A DNA stretch of 64,000 bases from Chloroflexota bacterium. Its GTDB lineage: Bacteria > Chloroflexota > FW602-bin22 > JACPRP01. Position numbers and translations under genes: made by a program. Shown here one piece after another: positions 32,556 to 40,803 of the stretch. Position 1 is the first letter of the stretch, and each line of letters begins with the position of its first letter. The stretch covers positions 1 through 64,000 of the forward strand of contig JACQUC010000208.1 in NCBI GenBank assembly GCA_016210495.1, given 5' to 3'. Below the pieces are notes generated by a model that saw only the letters and a program-made list of their open reading frames with translations, was not told where the DNA came from and did no database searches.

Positions 32556-33713
32556 ATGTGGACCTTAAGAGATAAGTATGCCATCGCCGGCATCGGCTAC
32601 ACCCGCTATTCCAGTAACTCCGGGACGACTGTTCTGGCGCTGGCCCTGGAGGCGTGTCGGAACGCCATCGACGACGCGTGCATCGACCCTGGCGAGGTCG
32701 ACGGCATCGTCAGCTACCACTTCGGCGACTCGGTGCCGGGCATCGCGGTCGCCACCGGTCTCGGCCTGCCCGCCGCCCGCTACGCCGTGGAGTTCTCGTC
32801 GGGCGGCAACGCCGCCAACCTGGTCGTCCAGACCGCCGCCATGGCCATCGAGGCGGGGATGGCCAGGAACGTGCTCTGTTACCGCGCTATGAACGGCCGC
32901 TCCGGCTATCGCCTGGGGGGCAGCCGCGACGTGAGCGCGCGGGGCATCACCCAGTACTCCGCGCCCTACGGCTGGATCACCTATCCCCAGGCGATGGCCA
33001 TGTGGTGCCGTCGCCACATGATCAAGTACGGTACCACCAGCGAGCAACTGGGCGCCGTCGCCGTGACCTGCCGTACCAACGCGAGCCTCAACGAGCGCGC
33101 GATGATGCGCCAGCCAATCACCATCGATGACCACCAGAGGTCGCGCATGATCGTCGAGCCGTTCCGCTTGCTGGACATCTGCCTGGAGTCCGACGGCGCC
33201 TGCGCCATACTCGTGACCCCGTCCGAGCGCGCCCGCGACCTGAGGCATCGCCCCGTGTACATTATGGGCGCGGCCTACGGTGGCGGGCCGAATCAGGGCG
33301 ACGATCTTTTCGATGCCATCCGCTGGCCGGAGCACGCCCACAACTACGCGAAGTACATCGCTGGCGACCTGTGGGAGAGCGCGGGTGTTACGCCGCGCGA
33401 CGTCGACGTGGCCGAGATCTACGATTGCTTCACCTACAGCGTGATCATGCAACTGGAAGGGTTCGGCTTCTGCGCCGAGGGGGAGGGTGGCGCCTTCGTC
33501 CAGAATGGCCGCATCGGCCTCGACGGCGAGCTGCCCATCAACACCCACGGCGGGCTGCTATCCGAGGCCTACATCCACGGCTTGAACCACGTCGTCGAGG
33601 CCGTCGAGCAACTGAGGGGGAATGCGGGCGAGCGGCAGGTGAAGGATGCCGAGATCGCCCTGACCACGGCCGGTGCCATGACCGTCGGCAGCGCGCTGGT
33701 GTTGAGGAGGTAG
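32556..33713 (+). CDS. Thiolase-like (SCP2/Ltp type) protein without nucleophilic Cys
   Basis: The 385-residue protein has the thiolase fold of the SCP2/lipid-transfer subgroup: KYAIAGIGYTRYSSNSGTTV at the start, ACIDPGEVDGIVSY, and the C-terminal INTHGGLLSEAYIHGLNH with the active-site His. The position of the nucleophilic Cys (usually CaSG) reads EFSSGGNAA, so acyl-enzyme formation on Cys is impossible. Related Ltp2-type proteins are aldolases working with a DUF35 partner, which is exactly the next gene. Start ATG has GAGGAGG upstream. The likely role is retro-aldol cleavage or condensation of an acyl-CoA; substrate unknown. Confidence 0.85.
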   Translation: MWTLRDKYAIAGIGYTRYSSNSGTTVLALALEACRNAIDDACIDPGEVDGIVSYHFGDSVPGIAVATGLGLPAARYAVEFSSGGNAANLVVQTAAMAIEAGMARNVLCYRAMNGRSGYRLGGSRDVSARGITQYSAPYGWITYPQAMAMWCRRHMIKYGTTSEQLGAVAVTCRTNASLNERAMMRQPITIDDHQRSRMIVEPFRLLDICLESDGACAILVTPSERARDLRHRPVYIMGAAYGGGPNQGDDLFDAIRWPEHAHNYAKYIAGDLWESAGVTPRDVDVAEIYDCFTYSVIMQLEGFGFCAEGEGGAFVQNGRIGLDGELPINTHGGLLSEAYIHGLNHVVEAVEQLRGNAGERQVKDAEIALTTAGAMTVGSALVLRR

Positions 33714-33719
33714 CGAACA

Positions 33720-34130
33720 GTGATCGACTATCGGAAGCCCCTGCCCGCCCCCGATGCCATCAGCGCCCCCTACTGGGAGGCGTGCCTGCGCCACGAGCTT
33801 GTCTTGCAGCGGTGCGCCGAATGCGGCGCCTTCCGCTTTCCGCCGGCTTCCATCTGTGCACGCTGCCGGTCACCCCTCTCCGAATGGGTGCGCGCCTCCG
33901 GCCGGGGCAAAGTCTACAGTTGGATCGTCGTCGTCCATCCCGTTCCGAAAGACGTCTACGCCGCCGACGTTCCCTACGTCGTCGCGCTGGTCGAGATGGA
34001 GGAGGGAGTCAGAATGCCGACCAACATCGTGGGCTGCGATCCCGGTGAGATACGTGCTGACATGCCGGTCGAGGTCGTGTTCGAGGATGTGTCGGACGAG
34101 ATCAGCTTGGCGAAGTTTAGACCCGCTTGA
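33720..34130 (+). CDS. OB-fold/zinc-ribbon acyl-CoA-associated protein (DUF35)
   Basis: The 136-residue protein starts at GTG 33720 with GAGGAGG upstream, 6 nt after the thiolase-like stop. The N-terminal zinc ribbon is CAECGAFRFPPASICARC, followed by an OB-fold with GRGKVYSWIVVVHPV and VPYVVALVEM. DUF35 proteins form complexes with thiolase-fold enzymes (for example ChsH2 with Ltp2) and help bind acyl-CoA. The pair is translated together. Confidence 0.88.
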   Translation: MIDYRKPLPAPDAISAPYWEACLRHELVLQRCAECGAFRFPPASICARCRSPLSEWVRASGRGKVYSWIVVVHPVPKDVYAADVPYVVALVEMEEGVRMPTNIVGCDPGEIRADMPVEVVFEDVSDEISLAKFRPA

Positions 34131-34133
34131 CAG

Positions 34134-35445
34134 CTATGCCGCAGGGGGATTGTACGTTGCCGAGAAGATCGTGTCCGCCAGCCACTTGCGGAACGCGGGG
34201 TTGTCGCTGAACTGCTTGAACAGTTCCGTGTGATCGGCCAGCAGATCGATCACTACCCGCTGCAGCGCCTTGTCGTGCTCGATACGGGCGTTCTGCTCGT
34301 CCGAGTTCTTCATCGCGTTCTGGTAGGCCTTGTCGGCGGCCACCTTGGCCGGCGCGCAGGTCGGCGCGGTTGGGCTCCTCGGCCACCTGCTGCCGATACA
34401 TGTCCCGCGCGTCCAGCGGGTGCATCTGACGCCCGTCGACCAAGCCCGTCTTCTGCACAGTCAGCCATTCGTCTTCCTCGGCCTCAGCATCCCGTCCGCC
34501 GCGTTTGGATGCAGCCACCCTTTTCAGCATTTCGGCCATCAGGGCGACATAGGCCATTCCTGCCAGCTCGTACTGGTCGACGGCGCCGCACTTGGGACAT
34601 GTTATCCGCTGCGCGATGACGATCTCGCTGTAGGTCGTCTCCTCACCCTTCTGGCGGCGCTCCCAGGTGCCAAGGTCGAAGTACACCTTTCTAACGTGGT
34701 GCTCGCGCTCGTAGCCGCACGCCTTGCAGCGCAGCCTGAGTCTGCGTCGCCTCGCGTCGTCCGTATCTTCGGGCCGACGCTCGACCGGCAGCCCCAGTTT
34801 CTCGAGGGCGTGGTCAAGGTCAAGCACGCTTGTGTCGACCCGATCCTCATCGAATGCGCGGCGGATCTCATCCAGGGCCTCCACCGCGCCGAGGTCGAGA
34901 AGCGCGGAGATAGCAAAGGCGACGATCGTTTCGTCGTCGGGCGTTTGCGACTCGGCCGGGTCGAGGCGGGCCACCAGGGCGCTCACCGCTTTCGCCCGGA
35001 GCTCGGGATGGCGCTTGCCGATCTCGCTCAGCGCTTCCGTGGCGTGAATACGTGCCCACCTGTCGCTAGTGCGGTCCAAAAGGAGAGCGCACACCGGTGC
35101 GAGTGCCGGCTCGCCGATGCCGCCAAAAGCCTCTGTCAGCGTACGGAGTAGCCAATCGTCGTCCCTGCCCAACAGTGGGAGTAACGGCTCGACCGCCTTG
35201 GGTGCCCCCAGTTCGCCGAGGATATTGATGGCGTGCAGCGGCGCCCACACCTCCGGGCTCTTGGAGTCCGCTTCGAGGAGGTTCTCGTCGAGCGCCATCT
35301 CGATCAGCGGTTGCACCGCCTCCTGCCCATGGGCCTTTACCTGATCCAGAAGAGCCCGATTGGGCTTCTGGCCCGCCTTGCGCAGTTTTGCGAGCAGTTG
35401 GCTCAGGTCGATTGTGTACTGACCGGTCCATTTTCGAAGAATCAT
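34134..35445 (-). pseudogene. HEAT-repeat/zinc-ribbon protein gene with a frameshift
   Basis: The N-terminal 200 residues contain HEAT-like helix pairs (PLHAINILGELGAPKAVEPL, ARIHATEALSEIGKRHPEL). Then a zinc ribbon follows (CKACGYEREHH ... CPKCGAVDQYEL). Near 34347-34357 the frame breaks in GGCCGGCGCGC; dropping one base restores a helical tail (KVAADKAYQNAMKNS ... LFKQFSDNPAFRKWLADTI) ending at 34134, 3 nt from the convergent DUF35 stop. The good fit of the tail suggests a recent mutation or a sequencing error. About 436 residues if restored. ATG 35445 lacks a clear ribosome site. Function unknown. Confidence 0.65.
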
Positions 35446-35501
35446 GCTCGTATTATGCAGCCTGCCAAGGGAAAAATCAACAGTCCTCCCTGACAAGCCG
35501 G

Positions 35502-35545
35502 TTGACAGCGCTGAGCAAATAGCTTATTATCTAGATAGACTAGAT
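35502..35545 (+). promoter_or_regulatory. Promoter and operator of the Phd/PIN pair
   Basis: TTGACA (35502-35507) and TATTAT (35525-35530) are 17 nt apart. An inverted repeat ATCTAG-N5-CTAGAT (35529-35545) overlaps the end of the -10 and the start site, the usual place for antitoxin autorepression. Confidence 0.75.
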
Positions 35546-35550
35546 GGAGA

Positions 35551-35799
35551 ATGCCGATGCCCTGGCAGTTGCAGGAAGCCAAACAAAGGTTCAGCGAGCT
35601 TGTCCGCAGGGCCGTACACGAGGGGCCGCAAGCCGTGACGCGCCACGGGGAGACGGTCGTCGTCGTCGTTTCCGCCGAGGAGTTCCGTCGCTTGACCGGC
35701 GCCAAGCCAGATTTCGCCGAGTTCCTGTTGGCGAGCCCTGACCTGAGTCTTCTTGACCTGGACCGAGCGGCCGATCTACCCAGAGAAGTCGACCTGTGA
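35551..35799 (+). CDS. Phd/YefM-family antitoxin
   Basis: The 82-residue protein has the Phd fold: WQLQEAKQRFSELVRRAVHE, then GPQAVTRHGETVVVVVSAEEFRRLTG, with an acidic C-terminal tail that would wrap the toxin. The start may be the first or the third codon (Met-Pro-Met). Its stop overlaps the toxin start by GTGA. It should bind the ATCTAG palindrome upstream together with the toxin. Confidence 0.9.
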   Translation: MPMPWQLQEAKQRFSELVRRAVHEGPQAVTRHGETVVVVVSAEEFRRLTGAKPDFAEFLLASPDLSLLDLDRAADLPREVDL

Positions 35800-36218
35800 G
35801 CTATCTGCTGGACACCAACGTCTTGTCTGAGGTGCGCAAGCCCAACGCGAACTCGAACGTTCGTGCGTGGCTGGCATCAGTCAAGGGGATTGATCTGTAC
35901 CTCAGCGTTCTCGTCGTCGGCGAGATTCGTCTGGGGATCGAGCGATTGCGCCGGCGCGACCCATCGCAGGCCGGCGTGTATGAGACCTGGCTGGCGACAG
36001 TTCATCGAGACTACGCCGACCGGATTCTGCCGGTCACTATCGACATCGCGGAGGAGTGGGCCCGTATGCAAGTCCCGAATGCACTGCCCGTGATCGACGG
36101 CTTGGTGGCTGCTACGGCGAAGGTACACGGGCTGACACTCGTCACCCGCAACACGGCACATTTCGTACAGGCCGGCGTGCGCTCGTTTAACCCATTCGAA
36201 GAGTCTGGCCCCGCCTGA
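35796..36218 (+). CDS. vapC: PIN-domain toxin (VapC/FitB type)
   Basis: The 140-residue PIN ribonuclease starts at GTG 35796. The acidic active-site residues are in YLLDTNVLSE (Asp6), VVGEIRLGIERL (Glu), PVIDGLVAATA (Asp) and LTLVTRNTAHF. The pattern LLDTNVLSE with a Phd-type partner is that of FitB/VapC toxins that cut tRNA or rRNA. All catalytic acids are present, so it should be active. Confidence 0.92.
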   Translation: MSYLLDTNVLSEVRKPNANSNVRAWLASVKGIDLYLSVLVVGEIRLGIERLRRRDPSQAGVYETWLATVHRDYADRILPVTIDIAEEWARMQVPNALPVIDGLVAATAKVHGLTLVTRNTAHFVQAGVRSFNPFEESGPA

Positions 36219-36290
36219 TCTGAAACTACTCATCGACGCCACCTCGCCGTCGCCCATACGGCGCGCAACGGGCTGAAAGTCGCGCTCTCG

Positions 36291-37616
36291 TCATAGCGCC
36301 GCCACCAATGAGCCCCCAGCCGCGGCGAAGACCACTACTAGCCACGGTGGCAACTTCCAGAATGCCAGCAGACCAAAGGCGGCTAGCGCCAGGCCAAAGT
36401 CTGCCGGCTTGCCGATGGCGCTGGTCCAGACCGGGTGGTAGAGTGCGGCGAGCAGCAATCCCACTACCGCCGCGTTGATGCCGCGTAGGCCGGCCTGAAA
36501 GCCGGCACGAGCCCGGAGCGCGCCCCAGAAGGGGAGTGCGCCGACTATCAGAAAGAACGACGGTAGAAAGATCGCCACCAACGCCAGCGCCGCCCCCAGT
36601 ACTCCGTTAGGGTACGGCCCCATTACGGCGCCAAGGTAGGCGGCGAAGGTGAAGAGCGGACCGGGTACGGCCTGCGCCGCACCGTAGCCGGCCACAAACT
36701 TCTCGTTGGTTACCCAGCCTACCGGGACCACTTCTGCGTGCAGCAGTGGCAACACGACGTGCCCGCCGCCGAACACCAGCGAACCCACGCGGAAGAAGCT
36801 GTCGAAGACGGCCAGGGGCTGGCTTGGCGCTATCTGTCGCACGAGCGGCAGCCCGAGGAGTAGCACCAGGAAGACGGCCCACGCGCCCATCGCCAGCCAG
36901 CGGCCGAGGGCGATGCGCGTATTCGTCGCGGAGGGTGCTTCCGTGGCCCCCAGCAGCCGCCAGCCGACTATGCCCGCCAGAACGATGATCAATACCTGGA
37001 CTCCTGCGGTGGGTAACGCCAGAGCGGCTATGGCAGCCAGAATGGCAATCGTCACACGCTGGCGGTCGGGCGCAAGCGTTCGGGCCATGGCCCACACCGC
37101 CTGAGCCACCACCGCCACGGCCGCGACCTTGAGCCCGTGCAACCAGCCCGCGTCCGCGACGCCGACCAACTGGAGGCCGTAGGCAAACACGACCAAGGCG
37201 ATGGCCGAGGGGAGGGTGAACCCAAGCCAGGCTACCACTCCGCCGAGCAGACCGGCACGGAGGATGCCGATCGCGATACCCACCTGGCTACTGGCCGGGC
37301 CGGGCAGAAACTGACAGAGCGCCACCAGATCGGCGAAGCTGCGGTCGTCCAACCACTTCCGTCGGACGACGTATTCCTCGCGAAAGTAGCCAATGTGTGC
37401 CGTCGGACCTCCGAACGAGGTCAGTCCCAGCATCGTGGAAGCTACTAGCACCTCCAGTACTGAGCCAGGTGAGTTGCTGGCGGTGATTTCGGCCTGCTGT
37501 TCTGTCGTCAATTGGCTTGGCCCTCCTCGCTTCCGTGATTCGACCCACGCATCGGCAAACAGCATCACGCTAGGAGATACGTCCTTTGTAGATAACACCG
37601 TGTGAAGCGTCGCCAT
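36291..37616 (-). CDS. chrA: Chromate transporter, two CHR domains
   Basis: The 441-residue membrane protein has two homologous CHR halves: LGLTSFGGPTAHIGYFREEY with CQFLPGPASSQ in the first, and LVFGGGHVVLPLLHAEVV with AAQAVPGPLFTFAAYLG in the second. Family members export chromate; many also have unknown anion substrates. The N-terminal 50 residues are extra and hydrophilic. The promoter at 37629-37657 places transcription start within a few nt of ATG 37616, so the mRNA would be nearly leaderless unless a later Met is used. Confidence 0.9.
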   Translation of the reverse strand: MATLHTVLSTKDVSPSVMLFADAWVESRKRGGPSQLTTEQQAEITASNSPGSVLEVLVASTMLGLTSFGGPTAHIGYFREEYVVRRKWLDDRSFADLVALCQFLPGPASSQVGIAIGILRAGLLGGVVAWLGFTLPSAIALVVFAYGLQLVGVADAGWLHGLKVAAVAVVAQAVWAMARTLAPDRQRVTIAILAAIAALALPTAGVQVLIIVLAGIVGWRLLGATEAPSATNTRIALGRWLAMGAWAVFLVLLLGLPLVRQIAPSQPLAVFDSFFRVGSLVFGGGHVVLPLLHAEVVPVGWVTNEKFVAGYGAAQAVPGPLFTFAAYLGAVMGPYPNGVLGAALALVAIFLPSFFLIVGALPFWGALRARAGFQAGLRGINAAVVGLLLAALYHPVWTSAIGKPADFGLALAAFGLLAFWKLPPWLVVVFAAAGGSLVAAL

Positions 37617-37628
37617 CGTCAAGCGGTT

Positions 37629-37657
37629 ATTGTACAGTGGCCGGTTTGAGCGGTCAA
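37629..37657 (-). promoter_or_regulatory. Promoter of chrA, giving an almost leaderless mRNA
   Basis: Minus-strand TTGACC (37657-37652) and TACAAT (37634-37629) are 17 nt apart. The predicted start near 37622 is about 6 nt before ATG 37616. Confidence 0.6.
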
Positions 37658-37758
37658 TACGGTCCGTGCCAGCGATGAGATGTAGGCAAGACCCGAAGAA
37701 GCAGGTATAATAGCAGCCGAATTCCGCAACGGGCAGGCACCTGCACCAGGAGGATTCT

Positions 37759-39030
37759 TTGCAGACAAAACCCGACGCGCCGACCGCCGCTCTTCCCGCA
37801 TCGGCACAGCCGCCAGGTCCGGCTGCGGATGCGGGCAGGCAGCACTACGTGGGGGGCGTGGTGGGGGCATCGCACTTCTTGGTCCATTTCTACGGTGGCA
37901 CCAGTTCCATCCTGCTCCCCGTCGTGATGACCGCCATGGGCTTCGATCTCTTTCAGTTGGGGCTGCTCTCCAGCTTCAACCAACTGGCGGGCAGCGGTAT
38001 GCAGGTCGTCTACGGCGTGCTGTCCCAGTACTACCGCCGCCCCATATTGCTGGGGCTTGCCACGATAACTATGAGCGTTTTCTACGGCGCGGCGGGATTG
38101 GCCCAAACGTACGCGCATCTGCTCGCCGTGCGTTTCATGGCCGGCATCGGATCGAGCGCCCAGCATCCCCTCGGCGCGGCTATTCTGGCCAGCCATTTCC
38201 GCCACTCGATCGGGAAAGCGGTAGGTATCAACCACGCCATCGCCAATACGGGATCGCTGGTCGCGCCTTTGCTCGTCGTGGCCCTGCTGAGCTTCCTCGA
38301 CTGGCGCGCCATCTGGATCATCCTCGCCGTACCGGGCTTGCTAATGGGCTGCGCCTACTTCTTCTTTGCCGACATTTCCGGCAAAGCCGCCGGCTCACGG
38401 TCGGGTCGCACCAGGACTGCCCTCGGCAGCTATCTTGCCTGTCTCCGGAACCGGCAGGTTATGGCCGTTTCTGCCATCCAGATGGTGGGAGCCGCCGGCC
38501 GTGGCACCGGCATCAACCAGACCTTCTTCGTGCCCTTCTTTATGGCCTGGCTGGGTGTCGACATCGTGGCGGCGGGATTGCTGATAGTGGTCCTTCAATG
38601 CGGCGGCGTCCTGGGGCCCATCGGCTTCGGCTGGCTGGCGGACAGGATCGGCCAGAAATGGGCGATCTTCACGGTGCTGTTTCTTTCGACCGTGTCGACC
38701 ATCACGTTGCTCTTGCATTCTCAGATCTCCGCTGTGCTGGTGCTGAACCTGGTGGCCTATGGCGCCGTGGTTAACTCGCGTGATGCCTTGACTCAGTCGA
38801 TGATATCCGACGCCGTTCCTGAGGCGCACGCCGACGCCGCCTTCAGTCTGTATTACTTCATCGGCTTCATCTCGGGACCGATGTGGACGGCACTGATGGG
38901 CTACCTCGTGCACACGGCGGGCTTTGCTTGGGCGTTTGTCGTCGTAGGCTTGACGTATCTGAACGGCATAGCGCTGCTGGCATTAGTGGGGCCGAAGAAG
39001 AAGTCGGTATCGAGGCCGGCCCGCACATAA
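37759..39030 (+). CDS. MFS transporter, paralogue 1
   Basis: The 423-residue protein is a 12-TM major facilitator. TTG start at 37759 is supported by AGGAGG upstream and by the matching start of the next gene. It has GFDLFQLGLLSSFNQLAGSG, QHPLGAAILASHF, and a loop motif GWLADRIGQKWAIF. It is about 70 percent identical by eye to the gene at 39162. The substrate is unknown. A TATAAT at 37706-37711 may be its -10. Confidence 0.85.
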   Translation: MQTKPDAPTAALPASAQPPGPAADAGRQHYVGGVVGASHFLVHFYGGTSSILLPVVMTAMGFDLFQLGLLSSFNQLAGSGMQVVYGVLSQYYRRPILLGLATITMSVFYGAAGLAQTYAHLLAVRFMAGIGSSAQHPLGAAILASHFRHSIGKAVGINHAIANTGSLVAPLLVVALLSFLDWRAIWIILAVPGLLMGCAYFFFADISGKAAGSRSGRTRTALGSYLACLRNRQVMAVSAIQMVGAAGRGTGINQTFFVPFFMAWLGVDIVAAGLLIVVLQCGGVLGPIGFGWLADRIGQKWAIFTVLFLSTVSTITLLLHSQISAVLVLNLVAYGAVVNSRDALTQSMISDAVPEAHADAAFSLYYFIGFISGPMWTALMGYLVHTAGFAWAFVVVGLTYLNGIALLALVGPKKKSVSRPART

Positions 39031-39073
39031 ACAGAACGGCACAGCAAACGGCACAGGCCCGTCCGGCAGTGCG

Positions 39074-39113
39074 CCCCTGGTAGGGACGTTGCACGCAACG
39101 TCCCTACCAGGGG
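39074..39113. repeat. GTAGGGACGTTGC palindrome between the MFS genes
   Basis: Arms of 19 nt (39074-39092 and 39095-39113) are exact reverse complements. The same core occurs at 48437-48468, so it is a dispersed palindromic repeat; it could also stop transcription between the two paralogues. Confidence 0.75.
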
Positions 39114-39161
39114 ACCGCGTGGCCGCTGGCTCCGAAAATGGACAAACCACAGGAGGAAATC

Positions 39162-40409
39162 GTGCAGACCGCATCTGATCCTTCGCCCGCGCCGCTGCCC
39201 GTAGCGGCGCAGCCGCCCAGCGTGACCACCGAGGGGCGCAAGCGGGCTTACATTGTGAGCGTCGTCAGCGCGTCACACGTCCTGACCCACATCCAGCTAG
39301 GTGCCAGCGGCATTCTGCTCCCACTGATGATGCGGGAGCTTGGCTTCGACGTTTTCCAGTTGGGCCTGTTGTCGAGCTTCAGCCAGTTGGCGGGCAGCGC
39401 GATGCAGGTCATTTACGGCCTGATCGCCCAGTACTATCGCCGCTCGGTACTGTTGGGCGTCGGCAACATCGTTCTGGGCGTTTGCCTTTCTGCCGTGGCG
39501 CTCTCCCAATCGTTCCTGCACGTGCTCGCCCTTCGCGCTGCGGCCAGCTTGGGATCGAGCGCTCAACATCCCCTCGGTGCGGCTATTCTCGCCATCAACT
39601 TCCCCAGATCCAAAGGCCAGATGCTGGCCATACACCACGCCGTGGCCAACGTCGGCTCGCTGGTCGCGCCTCTGCTCGTCGTGGCCTTGCTTGGCTTTCT
39701 CGACTGGCGGCCCATCTGGGTCGTCGTCGGCGTCCCAATGGTGCTGATCGGCTTCGCCTACTTCTTCTTTGGCGATGCGACCAGCGGCCCTGGTGGCTCG
39801 ACCAAGGCGCGCACCAAGGTCGCCTTCGGCAATTACCTGGCGTGCCTCAGAAACCGCGATGTCATGGTAGTATCGGCCATCCAGATGGTCGGAGCCGCCG
39901 GACGAGGCTCCGATATCAACACCGCCTTTCTCGTGCTCTTCTTTGGGGAGTGGCTGGGCGTCGACATCACCGTGGCGGGAATCCTGCTGGCGATCCTCCA
40001 ACTCGGCAGCGTGGGAGGGCCCGTCGCCATCGGGTGGCTATCGGACCGCACCAGCCGCAGGCTGGCGATTTTCGCGGTGCTGCTTTTGTCGACCGTGTCG
40101 ACCATCGCCTTGCTGCTTCATTCGCAGGTCTCCGCCGTCTTGGTGCTTAACCTGCTCGTCTATGGCGCCGTGGTCAACTCGCGCGAGTCCTTGACCCAGT
40201 CGATGATATCGGATGCGGTTTCCGCGGTGCACGCCGATGCCGCCTTCAGCCTCTACTACTTCATCGGCTTCATCTCGGGGCCGATCTGGACGGCTCTGAC
40301 GGGCTATCTCGTGTACACGGCCGGATTCGCCTGGGCGTTCGTCGTCGTCGGCCTGACCTACCTGAACGGCATAGCGTTGATCGGCCTGCTCAGCCCGAAG
40401 CCCAAATGA
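39162..40409 (+). CDS. MFS transporter, paralogue 2
   Basis: The 415-residue protein is read from GTG 39162, which has AGGAGG upstream and aligns with the paralogue start (MQT...); ATG 39138 precedes that ribosome site. Sequence and membrane pattern follow paralogue 1 closely (GFDVFQLGLLSSFSQLAGSA, SMISDAVSAVHADAAFSLYY). The pair arose by tandem duplication; the first 30 residues and the central loop are the most diverged. Substrate unknown. Confidence 0.85.
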   Translation: MQTASDPSPAPLPVAAQPPSVTTEGRKRAYIVSVVSASHVLTHIQLGASGILLPLMMRELGFDVFQLGLLSSFSQLAGSAMQVIYGLIAQYYRRSVLLGVGNIVLGVCLSAVALSQSFLHVLALRAAASLGSSAQHPLGAAILAINFPRSKGQMLAIHHAVANVGSLVAPLLVVALLGFLDWRPIWVVVGVPMVLIGFAYFFFGDATSGPGGSTKARTKVAFGNYLACLRNRDVMVVSAIQMVGAAGRGSDINTAFLVLFFGEWLGVDITVAGILLAILQLGSVGGPVAIGWLSDRTSRRLAIFAVLLLSTVSTIALLLHSQVSAVLVLNLLVYGAVVNSRESLTQSMISDAVSAVHADAAFSLYYFIGFISGPIWTALTGYLVYTAGFAWAFVVVGLTYLNGIALIGLLSPKPK

Positions 40410-40460
40410 GTTCTGCCAGCCGGGGGCGCGATCAATCGTGCCTCCACACAGCGTGATTCT

Positions 40461-40503
40461 TTAACACTTTCTTAACATTTGCGCAACAGCAAGTTAATAT
40501 CCT
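40461..40503 (+). promoter_or_regulatory. PhoB/PhoP-like direct-repeat promoter 1
   Basis: TTAACA (40461), TTAACA (40472), GCAACA (40483) and TTAATA (40494) lie exactly 11 nt apart. Counting GCAACA as the last bound unit, a TATCCT -10 begins 9 nt later (40498-40503); with TTAATA as last, CAGAAT (40509-40514) has the same spacing. The downstream gene is the exported protein at 40804, after a leader of nearly 300 nt. Confidence 0.65.
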
Positions 40504-40803
40504 TACGCCAGAATGTCTCAAAGAGGAAGGGTACGTTATTCGCAAGGAAGGACAGTGGCTACGGCGGACGCGAGGGCCATTGGCAAGCATTCAGTTCTCC
40601 TTCCTTGATGAAGGCCGCCGGAATGGACTTTCCGAGCGGCCTTTGTCTGCTCAGCACAGAACACCCCCCCTGCGATGTTGACCTCGCCAAAGCCTGCCGA
40701 ACGAGGAAGGAGGTGTCTTGCAGAATAAGTGCCACCGAACAATTAGCGGTGATTTGATATTCGTACTCGCAAGTGCAATCTCAATCGCGAGGAGGATCAC
40801 GTT
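40504..40803 (+). other. Long leader with a strong hairpin, no supported gene
   Basis: A stem AAGGCCGC-CGGAA / TTCCG-A-GCGGCCTT (40611-40643) is the main structure. A short open frame crosses the region but has neither ribosome site nor protein-like composition. The leader may hold a regulatory RNA structure; I could not match it to a known riboswitch. Confidence 0.45.

Noticed and set aside
40479..40757. Possible 92-residue gene in the leader of the exported protein
   Set aside because: It starts inside the promoter region with TTG, has no ribosome site and no protein-like pattern.
40504..40803. Cyclic-di-GMP or other known riboswitch
   Set aside because: The GC stem at 40611 lacks the conserved loop sequences I know for these classes.
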